Source: Toxoplasma gondii ME49
Lineage: Eukaryota; Apicomplexa; Conoidasida; Eucoccidiorida; Sarcocystidae
Direction: 5' to 3'
DNA length: 64,000 bases
Assembly (NCBI RefSeq): GCF_000006565.2
Contig: NC_031478.1
Location: 541,874 to 605,873, forward strand
In this document: piece by piece, positions 26,901-38,261 of the stretch
Position numbering within the stretch: position 1 is the first letter of the stretch
How the letters are laid out: every line of letters starts with the position of its first letter
Made by a program: the position numbers and the translations under genes
Notes under the pieces: generated by a model
Told to the model about the DNA's origin: nothing
The model's input: the letters and a program-made list of their open reading frames with translations, nothing else
The model's database searches: none

Positions 26901-29900
26901 GGCGCCTGCAGGGGCCAGGCAGGCGCCGGTTCGGCTTCAGGAGCGAAGGTGAGCTGATGACTGCAGTACGTGGTTTAGCTATAATCACCATATTCTTCGC
27001 GCCAGCTTCGTACGGAGGATCTGGTAAGAGGAGACGACCACGGGAGGCCTCTCGAGAGAGCATGCACGGAGCCATGGGGAAAGGACAATGGGATGGGGGG
27101 GGGGGTGATAGAGGCACAGGTGCCAAGTCGTATAGGAGGCAAAGCGTATGCGAGGACAGAGAGGTTGAATATCGAAGCTTTTCATCCACAAAGGCGATCG
27201 AGGGGAAGATGCTAGTAAGCCTGACATGCATTCGAAGGAAGCAAAGGAGACGAACGGATCACGGGAGCGAGGAAGGGGGAATAGAACGATAAGGGGGCGC
27301 TAGCCTACGAAGAGAAGCGCCACAGAGGGAAAGCAAGCCGGAAAAGGGGCTGAAAACGCAATTTGTCGCATGGAAGCATGACCTCGCTTTTTAACAAATG
27401 CTCCACCATTTGGGCCCTATTGAATTTTCGTGATTGCCGCCTCTCCATTTCGTTTTTCGGCAGGCGGAAGGCGCCGACGGGGACTCGGGCTTGGCGCCGT
27501 CTGAGGCTCCTGTGCCTCCTCCGTCGACAAACACGGAGGACAGCGCCGCCGTGGATGGCTCGGAGCGGCCCGAGGACTCGAGCCTTCCTGTCTCTGCGTC
27601 GGATACCGGGGAGACCTGCGTCCCCTGCCAATCGCCGCTTTCTGGGGACGCTGCGGGGCCCGCTGCAAGCGGGACAGAAGGTGCCTCGTCGCCTTCAGAG
27701 CCTGCAGCGCTGTCGGGTGCGGGGCGCGGGCGCCGAGCCGGCGACGGCGAGGAGAAGAGGAGCGGCAGGGGGAATGGCGCCGATGGGGACTCTACTCTGG
27801 GTCCAGGAGGGAAGAAGAAGCGAGGCGGGGCTTCTGCGGGCTGTGGAGTGGGTGTGAAAGGCACCGAGGAAGAAGACTGCGTGTCGATGTCGGAGGGCGC
27901 GAGCAAGGCGGCGAGCAGCAGCGCCGAGGGATTTGAGGCAGAGGACGAGATGGGGCGCGCCGGAGCCGAGGGCGTGTGTGGGGCGTCGGGGCCTGGGGGC
28001 GAGAACGCGCTCAACCCCGGGGGTCGAGGAGTCGGGCGAGGCAAGAAGCCGATGGGGCGCGTGAGTAATTGGGAGATGGAGCTTCTTGCGCAGAAGTTTC
28101 CGATTCGCGGGGAAATTCTCGGCGAAGACAGGTTTTTGAATCGGTATTTCTTGGTACCTACGGCCCGCGGGGTGCCGCGCGTTTTCGTTGAGGCTTTTTC
28201 TCAGTCACGGATAGACCCCGTCGACGCGATCAACGGCTTTCTCGATCACGTGACCGCTGCCGCGGTGGAGACAGAGGAGCGAAGAAAGGATGAGAAGGAA
28301 GAAGAAGGCGCTTCTGCGCTAGGCCTCCCTCCCGGAACTCCTACCTCGCTGCCGGTCAGAAGCGGCGCCGCAGACTCAGGCGCTCTCTCCAGCGGGTCCC
28401 CGCCCGCGGGCCTGGAGGAAGCCTCGAACCCCGCTGCATGCGGGCAGGGTGGACCCCTGGCGGGCGACCGTGTGGCCGAGGTGGGGCGCCGCTCGAGTCG
28501 GCGCATCGCCCAGATGAAGGAGGAGCAGAGACAGCAGGAACTCCAGGATTCCCTATCTTCGTTTTCCCCCGCGACGAATGGCTGCCGCAGCGACGACAGA
28601 AAGCGGAAGCGAGCGAGCCTGTCGGAGGGAAAGAGGTGCGGTTTCGGAGGTTCGCTTCTGCGCCCCAGTGCTGCGCTGAAGGACGGCAGCGTCAACGGTG
28701 AGAAGACCAAGTTTCTTCGCCCAGAGGAGACGAGGAAGCACTGGAACGACTTTGTTCGACGCGCTGTCGGCTTTGAGTCCATCTCCACGTACCTCCACTA
28801 TCTCGACGAAACTCTCAAGGCCTGTAGCCTTTTTGTCGTTCCACCGGGGAAGCCCCTCCAACAACTTCAACATGCCCTGTCGCCTTTCTTGGTGCGCGAA
28901 CGCGCGCTGAAGGAGAAACTCCGCCGCGTCGACCAGCAGGTGAGAAGAACGGCGAGAAGCCGAGGGGGATCCGAGGGACTGAAAAGGAGAGGGAAACTCG
29001 AGGGAGAGAAGAAGGGGGCACACACAGACGAGAGACGATGACGGGGCGGAGCGGGGCAGCAAGTGAAGACATGCAGAGGAAAAACGACTAGCAGAGGAGC
29101 AACGCCAGGCTGGAGTGGCGAGAAGCAGACGTGGATTGGAAACGAGGAGGACAAACATAGCTTGTGTGGCAGGACAGAAATCGCTGCATGCGACACGAGT
29201 GGCATGTCTGTTCAGGTGGGAAGACAGTGAGTGCACGTTGAACTGTGGGTGAGTTTCAATGCCCAAGGCAGAGCACTGGATTGGCTACCCAGGGAACTTT
29301 TTGGTTGGGCGTTCTGGGTGGAAAACCGCATGTGGACTATGCATTCACGTGTCTGTGTCGCGCGAAGGTCGCGTCTCCTGCAGACCTTTGCATGCACTGG
29401 GAACGTCCAACTTTGACTTTCGTATTGCTTGTCACCTTTTCCTCTCTGCAGTTCCAGCAGCTGGCAGCAGCCACGCCCCTGCCGACGCCGGTCCCGACGT
29501 TCGTGCCGCCGTCGCCATTCGCGGCAGCCATCTGGCATGGGTGTCGCTTGCTTCTTCAGATTGAGGAGGCCTTGCTTCTCCCGCTGTTCTCCTCTTCCTG
29601 GGGATTCGCGAGCATGTTTCAGAAGCAGCAGCACATCCTGCGTCTCCTCGACCAGACGAGAGACAAGGCGTCGCCGAGTTTGTCTGCCTCACGCGGCCGT
29701 GGCGAGAGCAGACGCGGCGGGGGAGCAGGCAGCGAAGACGAGGGCGAAAAGGAGAAGGAGGAGAAGCCGGAGAGAAGCAGCAAGGAGGAGGAGGACGCGG
29801 CGACGCAGAAGGAGCGCGAGCTTCTTCGCCAGCTGCAGAGCCGCGTGTGGCCTCAAGACATGCTCCACAAGTGTCTCTCGACTCTCGCGGCGCACGCCAA

Positions 29901-32900
29901 CGTCATGGACGGCGCCCGGCAAGGCGGCGAGAAGCGGGAGGATGGAACGAACAAGATGAAGCCCGACGCGAAAGCGGAGGAGAGGACGAAAACAATGAAG
30001 GAGGAGAAACCGTCGAGGCTTCCCACCGCCGACGACGCAACAGATGGAGACCCCGCGGGTCGCGCGTGCCAGATTCAGGACCCAGAAGCCGAAGAAAGAG
30101 AGAGAGAAGAGAGACGCGAAGAAGAAAAGGAAGCGCAGTGGATGGAGAGACGCATCTGCCTAGTAAGTGCGCTGGGAATTCTCAAGCGAGCCGGTGTTTG
30201 TTTGGCAGTTAAATCCTAATCTCTCTTCATAAAGATAGATATGTATGTATGTATTTCTGTATGAAAATGCTTATATACATCTGTATGCACGTCAAGATGT
30301 AGCTTTGCCCTTCGTTTCTGAAACAAGTGAGCGACTTCTGAATGCCTGTCAACGTTTCCTTCCATCGAATTGAGTAGAGTTTTGTGAAGCACGACATGAA
30401 TATTCAAGAGACCTGTATGTGTTCGTGGTACTCGTTCGCCTTTGGTTGTGTGTGTCTTCTTTGAGAGAAGGACTACATTCTCTCCGTTGCCCCCTTGTCG
30501 CCCCTCGTTGTAGGTATGGAGGATATCTTGATTTCGCCGAGGCCCGAATCACTCTGTTCTGATCGACTTTTCGCTGCATGCGTTTGTCTACAGGGGGTCT
30601 TTGTACAGCTTCTTCTGTACGTGGAAGATCGTATCCACATGCAGTCGAATGTTCACACGGCCGCGTGGCACCTGCAGCAGCACGAGCAGTGGCGGCGCGA
30701 ACTCACCGCGCTCGGAGGGGCCTCGCTGCTCGCGCAGCTTGCTCTGCCTCTGCCGTCGGTTGACGTTTCTTCAACTGCTCTTGCTGGAGACTCTGAGAAC
30801 CGCGAGGACATCGGACGAGAGCGAGGAGACAAGAACGACCGCGAGCGAAGAAGCGACGAAGACTCGACCTTGGCATCGCCCACCGGGTGCCGAAGGCGCA
30901 TCCTTTCCGAGGACGATGCGACAGCTGGGGAGGGGGATGGAGAAGAAACTGGGGAGGGCAAGGCCGACAAAGGGAGCTTCGGGCCGCAGTCAGCCAAGGG
31001 TGAGGACGCAGAAGAAGACAGGGAGAAGCCGAGCCTCGATTGGCAGTCCCGGGACGGAGACGAGGACGGCGACAGAGAGAGAGAGAGGCATCAAAGTGAA
31101 AGAGAGATGGAGAGCGAGAAGGCTGGAGACGCCTCCGGCGGGCGTGTCTCGCCTTCGTCGACCAGCAGCAAGAACGCTCCAACCCTGCCTCCCTCACCGC
31201 TGGTCTCGACCGCGGTGGATCCCGAATGCGCGGCGCCTGTCTCCGTCCCGGAGACCCACTCTGTGCTGTCTCCGAACTCGCCCCTGCGCCGCGTCCGTGA
31301 CCTCATTGAGACGATTGGCTGGGATTGCGACCGCGTCTTCAACTTCCTCCGGGAACTGCGCATCCGCGAACTAGACGAGATGAAGCGGGCCCGAGACCTT
31401 GAGGGCCGCACCCCACACAAGGGCCTCCTCGATCGCGAGCTCTTTGAAGGCGTGACGCTCCAAGGCGCCGCCACCTTCGAGGGCGAAGAAGACCCCGTCC
31501 TTTCGTGGACGGAAGTTCGAAACCGGCACGATGTCCTTGCCATCTGGGGCTGCTACCTAAATCTCTGGAAGGCTCACGGCGTCGACAAGCAGAAAGCCGT
31601 CGACGCGAGAACAGCCGTCGACCGGTGAGCAGGTTGTCGCTTTGATTTCGAGGACAACATGCGAGAGGAAAGGCACATCTCGCGAGGGCTCATAGAAGGA
31701 GGGAATGAGGTCCCTTCACTCGGAGCGAGGAATAACAAGAACAAGAGAAGAGGAGCTCGAGCATCAAGCTGCTGGGGTGTATTTACACATAGGCTAACAA
31801 GCGTTGTGTCGCTGAAGTGGCGGTGGGAGGTGTGGAGATAGAGGGATGGTGTTAGGTTTACTGAACAAATTCCATATCTGTAAGAAAGGCGAAACACATG
31901 TGTACTTTCGTTCTGTATTCTAAGGTGAGGCCAAAGGACATGAATTCTGGAACATGTTTACATCGAGGATAATGTCTAAATCAATTTCATAACTCTGTTC
32001 AGTTGATGGTGAATTATTCAGTGAAACTGCATAATTACTAGGTAATGAAAAAGAGGGATCAAAACAACGTGGCTTGGGATTCGGAGTGTAGCGGGCACTC
32101 GGATCTCGGTTTGCTTTGTTGTGGCGTTCTAAAGACGATTTGTTTCTCGAGTCCCTGCTGCGCTCTCGCCTTTGCGTTTCTGTTTCTCTGCATGGCGTAC
32201 ACTCGAAGACATTCGTTGCCAGGCATTCGCGACCACATAGGTCTCTCGCTGTGTCTATTTTCTTTTCAGGAATACGTTTCTCTCCCTGCTGGCCCACGAC
32301 GAGCAAAAGGCGCAGTTACCGGAGGTTGGGAGTCGTCTCTTCTACTTCCGAAAGGGCCATGAGCAAATGATGAAATCGATGCAACAGGTAAGGCATTGCG
32401 TGCCTGCCTGAATTGCTGTCGGGCGAATCTCTTGTCTCGCTACTCTTGGACGTCTCTGTTCTCTTCTGGTCGGAACCTTTTTTTCTGTGGATGCCAACAC
32501 AGACAGAGTTCTGCAGATCACAGGAAAATCCGAGGTTCCCGCTTCTTCGCATTCTTCTCTTCTTGCGGTCGCATGTCTCTGTCTTTTGCGTCGAGGGTTC
32601 GTCTGTCTCCTCATCAGTCTCCGTTTGGCCTCGCGTTTCGACCTGCCGGCGAGAAGGCTGAAGAGGCCGAGCTCCGTAGTGACGCTTTTTTTTCGCGACT
32701 TCTTCCGCTCTTCATCTGGACTTTTGCACGCTGCTGTCCACCTCACCTGTACACGGTCGCGGTTGTTTTTTGTTTCTTCTCTTTTTCAGGAGTACGTGGA
32801 AACGACGGGGGGGAAGAGCTGGCTGGACAGCACGTCTTTGCCGCTGTCGATTCCGTTCGAGTTAGGCCGCGTGGAGGAGCTCATTGTCGAGTCAATTTCG

Positions 32901-34994
32901 TACCACCCTGGAATTATTTCTCCTTTGCCGCGGGCCCCGTCCCCGGCGTCACTCTCTTCGCTCCTCTCGGGCTTGCCAGGAAGCGAGGCGGAGGCGTCGA
33001 GTCTGTTGCCGGAAAAACTTTATTCTTTTTCAATCGTCGACGATCCGTATGCTCTAGGGCTTCTTGTGGGCGACGCCTTCCGGCAGAAGGCCCGCCATGG
33101 GCCGTCGCAGCCAGGCGGGGCGAAGCGGGAGGCTTGGGGCCCGACTGGGGCGGGGACGACACCGGCTTCGACCCCGGGAGTGCCGAGTTTCGCGGGCGCT
33201 TCTGCGCCCTCGACCGCAGACCTTCTGCTCTCTTCGCGACCCTCCAGTGCCGACGGCAACGCTGAAGGCGACTGCCTCGCAGTGCCAGGCAATACCCTTG
33301 CTGCATCGACCCCAGGGCCCGCCTCCTCTGTAGTGCGGTCGCCGGGCGTGGAGCACAACTCCGCGGCGGGAGAAAGGGGCGAGATGGACGGCAGTGCCAC
33401 GCCGTCCGACCCATTTCTGTCGGAGAAAACTCTGCCCGCGGGCGTCGTCGGGAAATCCGAGTTCGAGCTTCTCTGTGCAGCGGACCCTCTCGCGGTGGCT
33501 GCCCAGGAGGCTGCGCGTGGGAAACACCTCCTTCTGCAGTACTTGGCGGGCAAGAACCGAGACGAGGGCGACGGAGGCGAGACTGAGACAAAGGTGCCTG
33601 TCGAAACTGCGCCGTACTATCGAATGGTCTGCAGAGTGCTCAGGAGGTAAATGAAGAAACGCCCCTTCTCTAGGAGTCAAACTCCATGTAATGTGTGTAG
33701 TACAAAACGTGAGGCGAGACCGAACCTGCGACGGAAGTTTCGTTCGCGGTTCGGGTGCCTCTGCGCATGTCTTTGGTCTGTCACGTGAAGCCGTCCACGG
33801 AGCAAAAGGGACGGGGGTGTGACTATATAGTCACGAATGCGGTTACCGCGGGGATCGAGTTCTTGGGGACTGGATCTGGTTTGATTTTCTTGTTGCTTGC
33901 CGCTTGCCAGCGGGTCTGCCTCGCCAGTTTCGTGGCCTCTGCTTCGTCGCAAGCTGCAGCCTCGTCGGAACATCACTGTGGTATTTACACACACTGCAGT
34001 ACGTTGCCCCCGTTGTTTTGCCACTCATTCGAACCCATCATTTTGTTATGTTCGCAGGTCGCACGAGACGACGGCAGACAATATCACGGATCGGGTCAAG
34101 TCGATTGTGGCGGCCGCCGCCGCGGCGAATGAGGAGAAGCCTCACACGCGGACGTCGTCACGTCTTCTCTCCTACCAGAATCGCTCTCTGTCGTCTCGCT
34201 CGGGGTCGCGAAGCGGCGCGAGTGGCGAGCGGCGCGGAGGCTCCTCTGGAGGCCGTAAGGGCCAGGGGGGATCGGGCGACGACTCGCTGCAGGGAAGCGA
34301 GGGGGCGTTTTTTCAGTCCCCCCATGTGTCGGGGCCTCAGGGTGAACGCGAGGTCGTTTTGTGTGTCCCGATGCGGGCCGATGATGTGGAGTTCGTGGTC
34401 CGCCGAGAGAAGGTATTCCACGCTCTGAACCTCAACTGGAACCCCGGGATGAGGTTCCGAATGGTGTTCCACACCACCGTCCCGGCGCCGGTTGAAGCGG
34501 CCCCCGCCTGTGGCAAGGAGAAGGACGGGGCTGGTGCCTCTGGAGCCGCAGGCAGAGACGGGGGCGCTGGCGCAGGGGGAGGTGCCGGCTCTGCAGGCTC
34601 GCCGAACAGCACAGGGTCCAGTGCGGGGGGATCGAACGCGGGTGGAGGAGGGGCGGGCCTCGGCGAAAAAGGCAACGCAGGCTCGGGGGAGAGGCCGTCT
34701 TTCGTTTCCACGACGACGCGATACACTGGCACAATTAGGAGAGTGAATCTCCTCCATCCAGACTTCTGGGAAAATGTGGTGGTCGAGTGGGAAGACCGCA
34801 GCCGCACCGGGGTCGGTGCATGCACTGCAGGAAGCTCGAGCAGAGGCACGGGTGCCGGGATCGATAGAGGCGCGACAGAGAGAGGCAGTGGCCAAAAACA
34901 CAGCGACGCAGACGCGGGGCTTGAAAATGTCAGTTTGTGGGAGTTGGAGCCTCTGAAGCGGCTCAAACGCCCCGGAGGAAATGCGGGGGACTGA
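17935..34994 (+). CDS. Giant RFTS-DDT-WHIM-WSD-CryptoTudor chromatin protein (ISWI-partner-like)
   Basis: Eleven exons: 17935-19020, 19450-19967, 20686-22519, 23314-26342, 26708-26948, 27464-28939, 29452-30162, 30594-31624, 32270-32387, 32790-33646 and 34058-34994. Every junction is GT-AG and keeps frame, giving 11,838 nt or 3,945 aa. The start is the ATG at 17935; the frame upstream has only a GTG before a stop. Domains in order: RFTS as in DNMT1 (about residues 325-605), DDT (about 1150-1470, split by an insertion), a tryptophan-containing DDT-accessory motif (about 1750), WHIM (about 2130-2200), WSD (about 2435-2490) and a BRWD/PHIP-type CryptoTudor (about 3310-3935). Between them lie long acidic or Ser/Gly-rich linkers. 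DDT/WHIM/WSD proteins are non-catalytic partners of ISWI nucleosome remodellers; RFTS and CryptoTudor domains read or contact modified histone H3. The inferred role is a nuclear scaffold that steers an ISWI-type remodeller. I see no bromodomain, PHD finger, WD40 or methyltransferase domain. Confidence 0.88.
18904..20892 (+). other. RFTS (DNMT1 replication-foci) domain coding segment
   Basis: The domain is spread over the end of exon 1, all of exon 2 and the start of exon 3. The N-terminal lobe is visible as VTDFLLYNKKGERLLQVETL, followed by LADVALYGKLVHVALVHPP. The core follows a basic, Ser-rich insertion in exon 2: VRVDLTEWMIDYG, then VWLVSSLNRYYRLEKPAGRY and AP. This matches the DNMT1 pattern I-x-E-W-W-I ... 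S-x-x-x-x-Y-x-L-x-x-P-x-x-x-Y-A-P. The trailing helix VIKQLSVNHLYPYQELVDHL matches the helical end of the family. In DNMT1 this module binds ubiquitylated, K9-methylated H3 and autoinhibits the enzyme; here there is no methyltransferase to inhibit. Confidence 0.82.
23329..24299 (+). other. DDT domain coding segment, split by an insertion
   Basis: Exon 4 opens with TSFTPYDFPELLEVQDFCRV, then FIEVLQLPSYPVDTLEAALL, the first helices of a DDT domain (family pattern L-L-x-V-x-x-F-L-x-x-F ... L-E-x-A-L). After about 240 charged, low-complexity residues the last helix appears as FVSDALFVRLLQLAFLHISD. DDT domains bind DNA or the HAND-SANT-SLIDE part of ISWI ATPases. Downstream at about 25075-25160, the stretch LDLRMIDFLTWPLVLQRMLF matches the T-W-P-x-x-L-R accessory motif often found after DDT domains in plant and protist ISWI partners. 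Confidence 0.8.
26233..28240 (+). other. WHIM and WSD motifs coding segments
   Basis: The end of exon 4 and exon 5 encode a leucine-rich helical stretch (TRRLQLLQWLIACIANGWMG, then KFFLDAKVEALFRARANTL) that fits WHIM1. The junction 26342/26708 is phase 2 and gives Arg. In exon 6 the segment IRGEILGEDRFLNRYFLVPT, followed by ARGVPRVFVE, is a clear WSD (WHIM2/3) signature; the family consensus is L-G-x-D-R-x-x-N-R-Y-W. In ACF1/WSTF-like proteins these motifs interact with ISWI and act as a ruler on linker DNA. The WSD call is strong. The WHIM1 call rests on spacing and helical character. Confidence 0.72.
27094..27105. repeat. Poly-G tract in chromatin-gene intron 5
   Basis: An uninterrupted G run of about 12 nt in the intron between exons 26708-26948 and 27464-28939. 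Sequencing slippage is possible here. Confidence 0.8.
32270..34970 (+). other. BRWD/PHIP-type CryptoTudor coding segment
   Basis: Exons 9-11 encode a region that follows the BRWD/PHIP CryptoTudor order. Exon 9, only 118 nt, gives LPEVGSRLFYFRKGHEQMMK (PHIP pattern G-D-E-V-V-Y-F-R-Q-G-H-E). Exon 10 gives GRVEELIVESISYHPG and a low-complexity insertion. Exon 11 gives CVPMRADDVEFVVRREKVFH and LNWNPGMRFRMVF (PHIP: S-I-R-Y-H-D-M-P-D-V-I-D-F-L-V then N-W-x-x-x-D-R-F-R). It ends with YTGTIRRV, VVVEWEDRS and VSLWELEPL (PHIP: Y-I-V-R-W-D-N ... L-S-P-W-D-M-E-P-I). Human PHIP uses this module to bind methylated H3K4. Here the protein ends soon after it, without bromodomains. Confidence 0.8.
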
Positions 34995-37900
34995 GGATTC
35001 GGGACCGTAAAACCAAGGTGAAGGATGATGCCAGGGGGAAAGAGGGAGGCCGAGTTTTTTGCCGTTCAAGCCTCCTGGGTTTGGTCAAGTGGACAGTCGT
35101 CGCGGAGTTTCATGCATTCGGTGAATTGTGTCGTTCAGACGCGGAGACAGGTGAAAAGCACCGGCAGACGTTTTACGGGGTAGATGAAGCGGTGGTGCTC
35201 GTGGTTGGGGTGCTGCGTGTGGATGTGACCGGGAAGATGTTGGAAGGATATAGAGTTAGCGGATGCGGAACGACAGGGAAGCGAAAGTTTACAAAGAGTT
35301 TTGAATTTGTTTTACGTGCCGATAGAGGTCTGTAGTGGCTGCTGCTGTGTAGGCGACAGAGGCAGTTGAACGGTGATAGGTCGCGGAGGCTCTGGGACGA
35401 CAATTCAATTGTGCTGAAGAATGGGGAGCGGAAATCTGAGTCTTATTCAGGCAAGACAGAGAGAAAGGCGAGTTTGAGTTTTGGAATCGATTATCGCATG
35501 CGGATGTGGATATGCACTCGCTGCAATGTTACTTCTCAAGGGACGCGGTGGAAACACATTGGACAGAGATGATCGCCGAAAATTGTACTGCCGCCGATGC
35601 GCAGATTTACAGACTTTCTCATATATCGTCGTGCATGCACGTAGCTGCATTTAGTTCATGTATTTCGGTGCGGCAATATGCGACACACTCTCTGAGATGA
35701 CTTGGTTTTGCGTGCATTACGATGGCTCGACACAGTGCAGCGTGGCTGCTGCCCTGTCATTGCAAGCAATCTTTCGACACCTTTTTGTATTACTACCGCT
35801 GTCGGTGGAGGAAGTCCTGCACGTGCTTTTCACTGGCTTCGGTTCCTGGACTTGGCGTCGGTGCCTCTCATGCTTTTTACGTGCGTCTGCGTTGATAATT
35901 CATTTTTTTGTATTCCTTCCAGTTGCCTCTTGTTTTCTCGCCTCCCCTCGCCAGTCGTCTCCTCTGTTTTCTAGTGCTTGTCGGCCCGAGCGCTACCAGT
36001 GGTGAGAAAGGCCCCAAACTGTACAGATGTCTTTGCACACTTCGGTTGTGGTGTGTCTCAAAGGAGAAATTGAAGACCAGTTTGCTAATCAAATTTATCT
36101 AGAACCCTTTTGTACCTCACGTCACTCCCACAGGGATTTTGGGGGTGCATTCCAGCCGACGTATGACCACAACTAACCAAAGTATTCGATGGTTTGCCAC
36201 CGTGGCTGGACCTCGTTTTCCTTCTGCCAGGGCCATATGGTTCCACGTGTTTTTAGCGGACAAAGTAGCTAGACGCCGTACAGTTCCACAAATATGCCAG
36301 GAATAATTCGTGAATTCCAGGAAGATGGTTGCTCTTGTCCGGTACAACCAGCGCCTTTCCAGCACGTTAACCTTCGCCTTTTTCATAAACTGCGCACACC
36401 TCATGGAAGCTTTGGCTGGTTTTACCATTTCTCTCGCATGCATCCTTTGTGCAGATGACTTGGATGGCTTAGTGACCCTCTTTTTGAAAGGCACATGGTG
36501 CATCTAGCAACAGCGGTAGTTGCCGGAGATACTTCAGCTCCCTCTGCGCGGGACGAAATATTGGCAATAGTTGAGAACCAGCCTAGTGTCACACTAGAGG
36601 TAGACGTGTTAGCGCTACTTCACAGGCTGACAGGAACAACGAATCAAAAAAAGGTGTGTCAGACCATCTTTTTTTCACTCCTGGGACCGACACTGATAGG
36701 AAGCTTCGAATCAAGGGGACGTTTTGCAAAGCGGTAGTGGAGCCCTCGCGGCGAGTCTCGAGTTTGAATGCCAACACGGGACAACTACTGTCGTGACTTC
36801 TGAGAGACTCCTGCCATCACGAGAGCCAACGGACAGACTCTGCATCACCTGCGAATGAGAAGACCCTCGTCTCTATCCTTACTGTTTTTCTGCTCTAATT
36901 CGCAACAGTGACCAATCCTCTGATTTCCTGGCTGTCTTCATTCGGTGCTGCATTTGTTCTGCCAGACAGCGCATTGCTCATTTCTCCACATTAGCGTCTT
37001 GGCGTCATCGCCCCGCCCCCTAATCTCGACTGGGCGTACTACTATTCACCTGTGTGCCGGTTTTTGTCCGGCTACTGCCCTCAACAATATATATCCTACC
37101 ACAGATGCCTATTGTCGCGCTGGAGACTGCCGCTCCTCATTCGTCCTACTGTGTAGGTCCCACGTGTTTTATTTGCACGCCCCTAATTCACGTTCGATTC
37201 TCCAGCGCTCAACCTCTGTTTCGCTGTGCCCACTCTACTACATATTTCCCCGTTCGTCGTTTGCGCGGGAGGGAAAGACGTTAAGGGAAGCCAGAAGAAA
37301 TGGGACCTGTAGGGTTTTGAGTGCAAGTGAAGGGACTCCGAAAAACAATAATTCTGGACCGTTTTTGTGACTCGGTTGTCGTTCCGCTACCTTCGGCTGC
37401 CGTGGAAAGATCAAAACGAGGACATAAATATACTTGGACTCTAACGTAAGCGGGGATAGAGACCAAACGCGTGGTTCGATTGACAAAGCAACAGAAGCCT
37501 TCGTTTTGCCATTCTCTCTACTTCAGTTCCTGTTGCGGTTAGGGGTTGGCATTTCGTCTACATATAAGGAACCGCCAATCGTGTGAAAAGCACGACGGTG
37601 AAACGCGGAAGGGATTTCACCCAAGGATATTAGTACCACAAACTAAAAAGTCAATCATCGCTGCGTTACTCATCGCCCTTTCCACGGCCACCTAACATCT
37701 CCAATGCCCTCGTTTTCCCTGTAAAGTTTCACGCCTGTTTTGCCCCTGTGTCTATTCCAATCGCCTTGGCATCAGACGTCCTTCGCGCAGCTCCTCCCCA
37801 GACGCGGGCACAGTTCTCGCGCCTGTGCTGTGTGTTTTACAAAACCACAAAAAACAAAGAGAGCGATAAGCCTGACTGCACGTTAGGAAAAGTGCTGTCT

Positions 37901-38261
37901 CCCACCGAGTAGCCTTTTCGCGTTTCCCCCGCGTCCCTCTGCTACCATAAGCTTTCCCGCTGCCCGCCAGTATCGTACTGAATAATACCCCAAAGTTGCC
38001 CCCGCCCTTTCACTGTTGGCTTCGTTCCATCAACACTCAGCTCAACGGCATTCTATCCCTACAGCGTTTCACTTTCTCTGTTCCTCCGCTCTCTTCCTCT
38101 TTTGTCCGCATTCTCGTCGCCATTGTCCGGCGACCCCCCTCACTTTCGTTGCATTTCCTGTGCGATACTTGTCCCACTACTTCATTTAATTTCGTCGGTC
38201 GATCCCATATCACCACCTCCCCTGTTCGGGGCACACTTGACCCTTAGTGAGCCTTTCTTGT
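34995..38261. other. Spacer between convergent genes
   Basis: About 3.3 kb between the stop of the chromatin gene (plus) and the stop of the TMEM14 gene (minus), so it should contain two 3' UTRs. I see no open frame that resembles a protein family, no RNA gene and no long repeat. The part around 36900-38250 is pyrimidine-rich on the plus strand. Confidence 0.6.
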
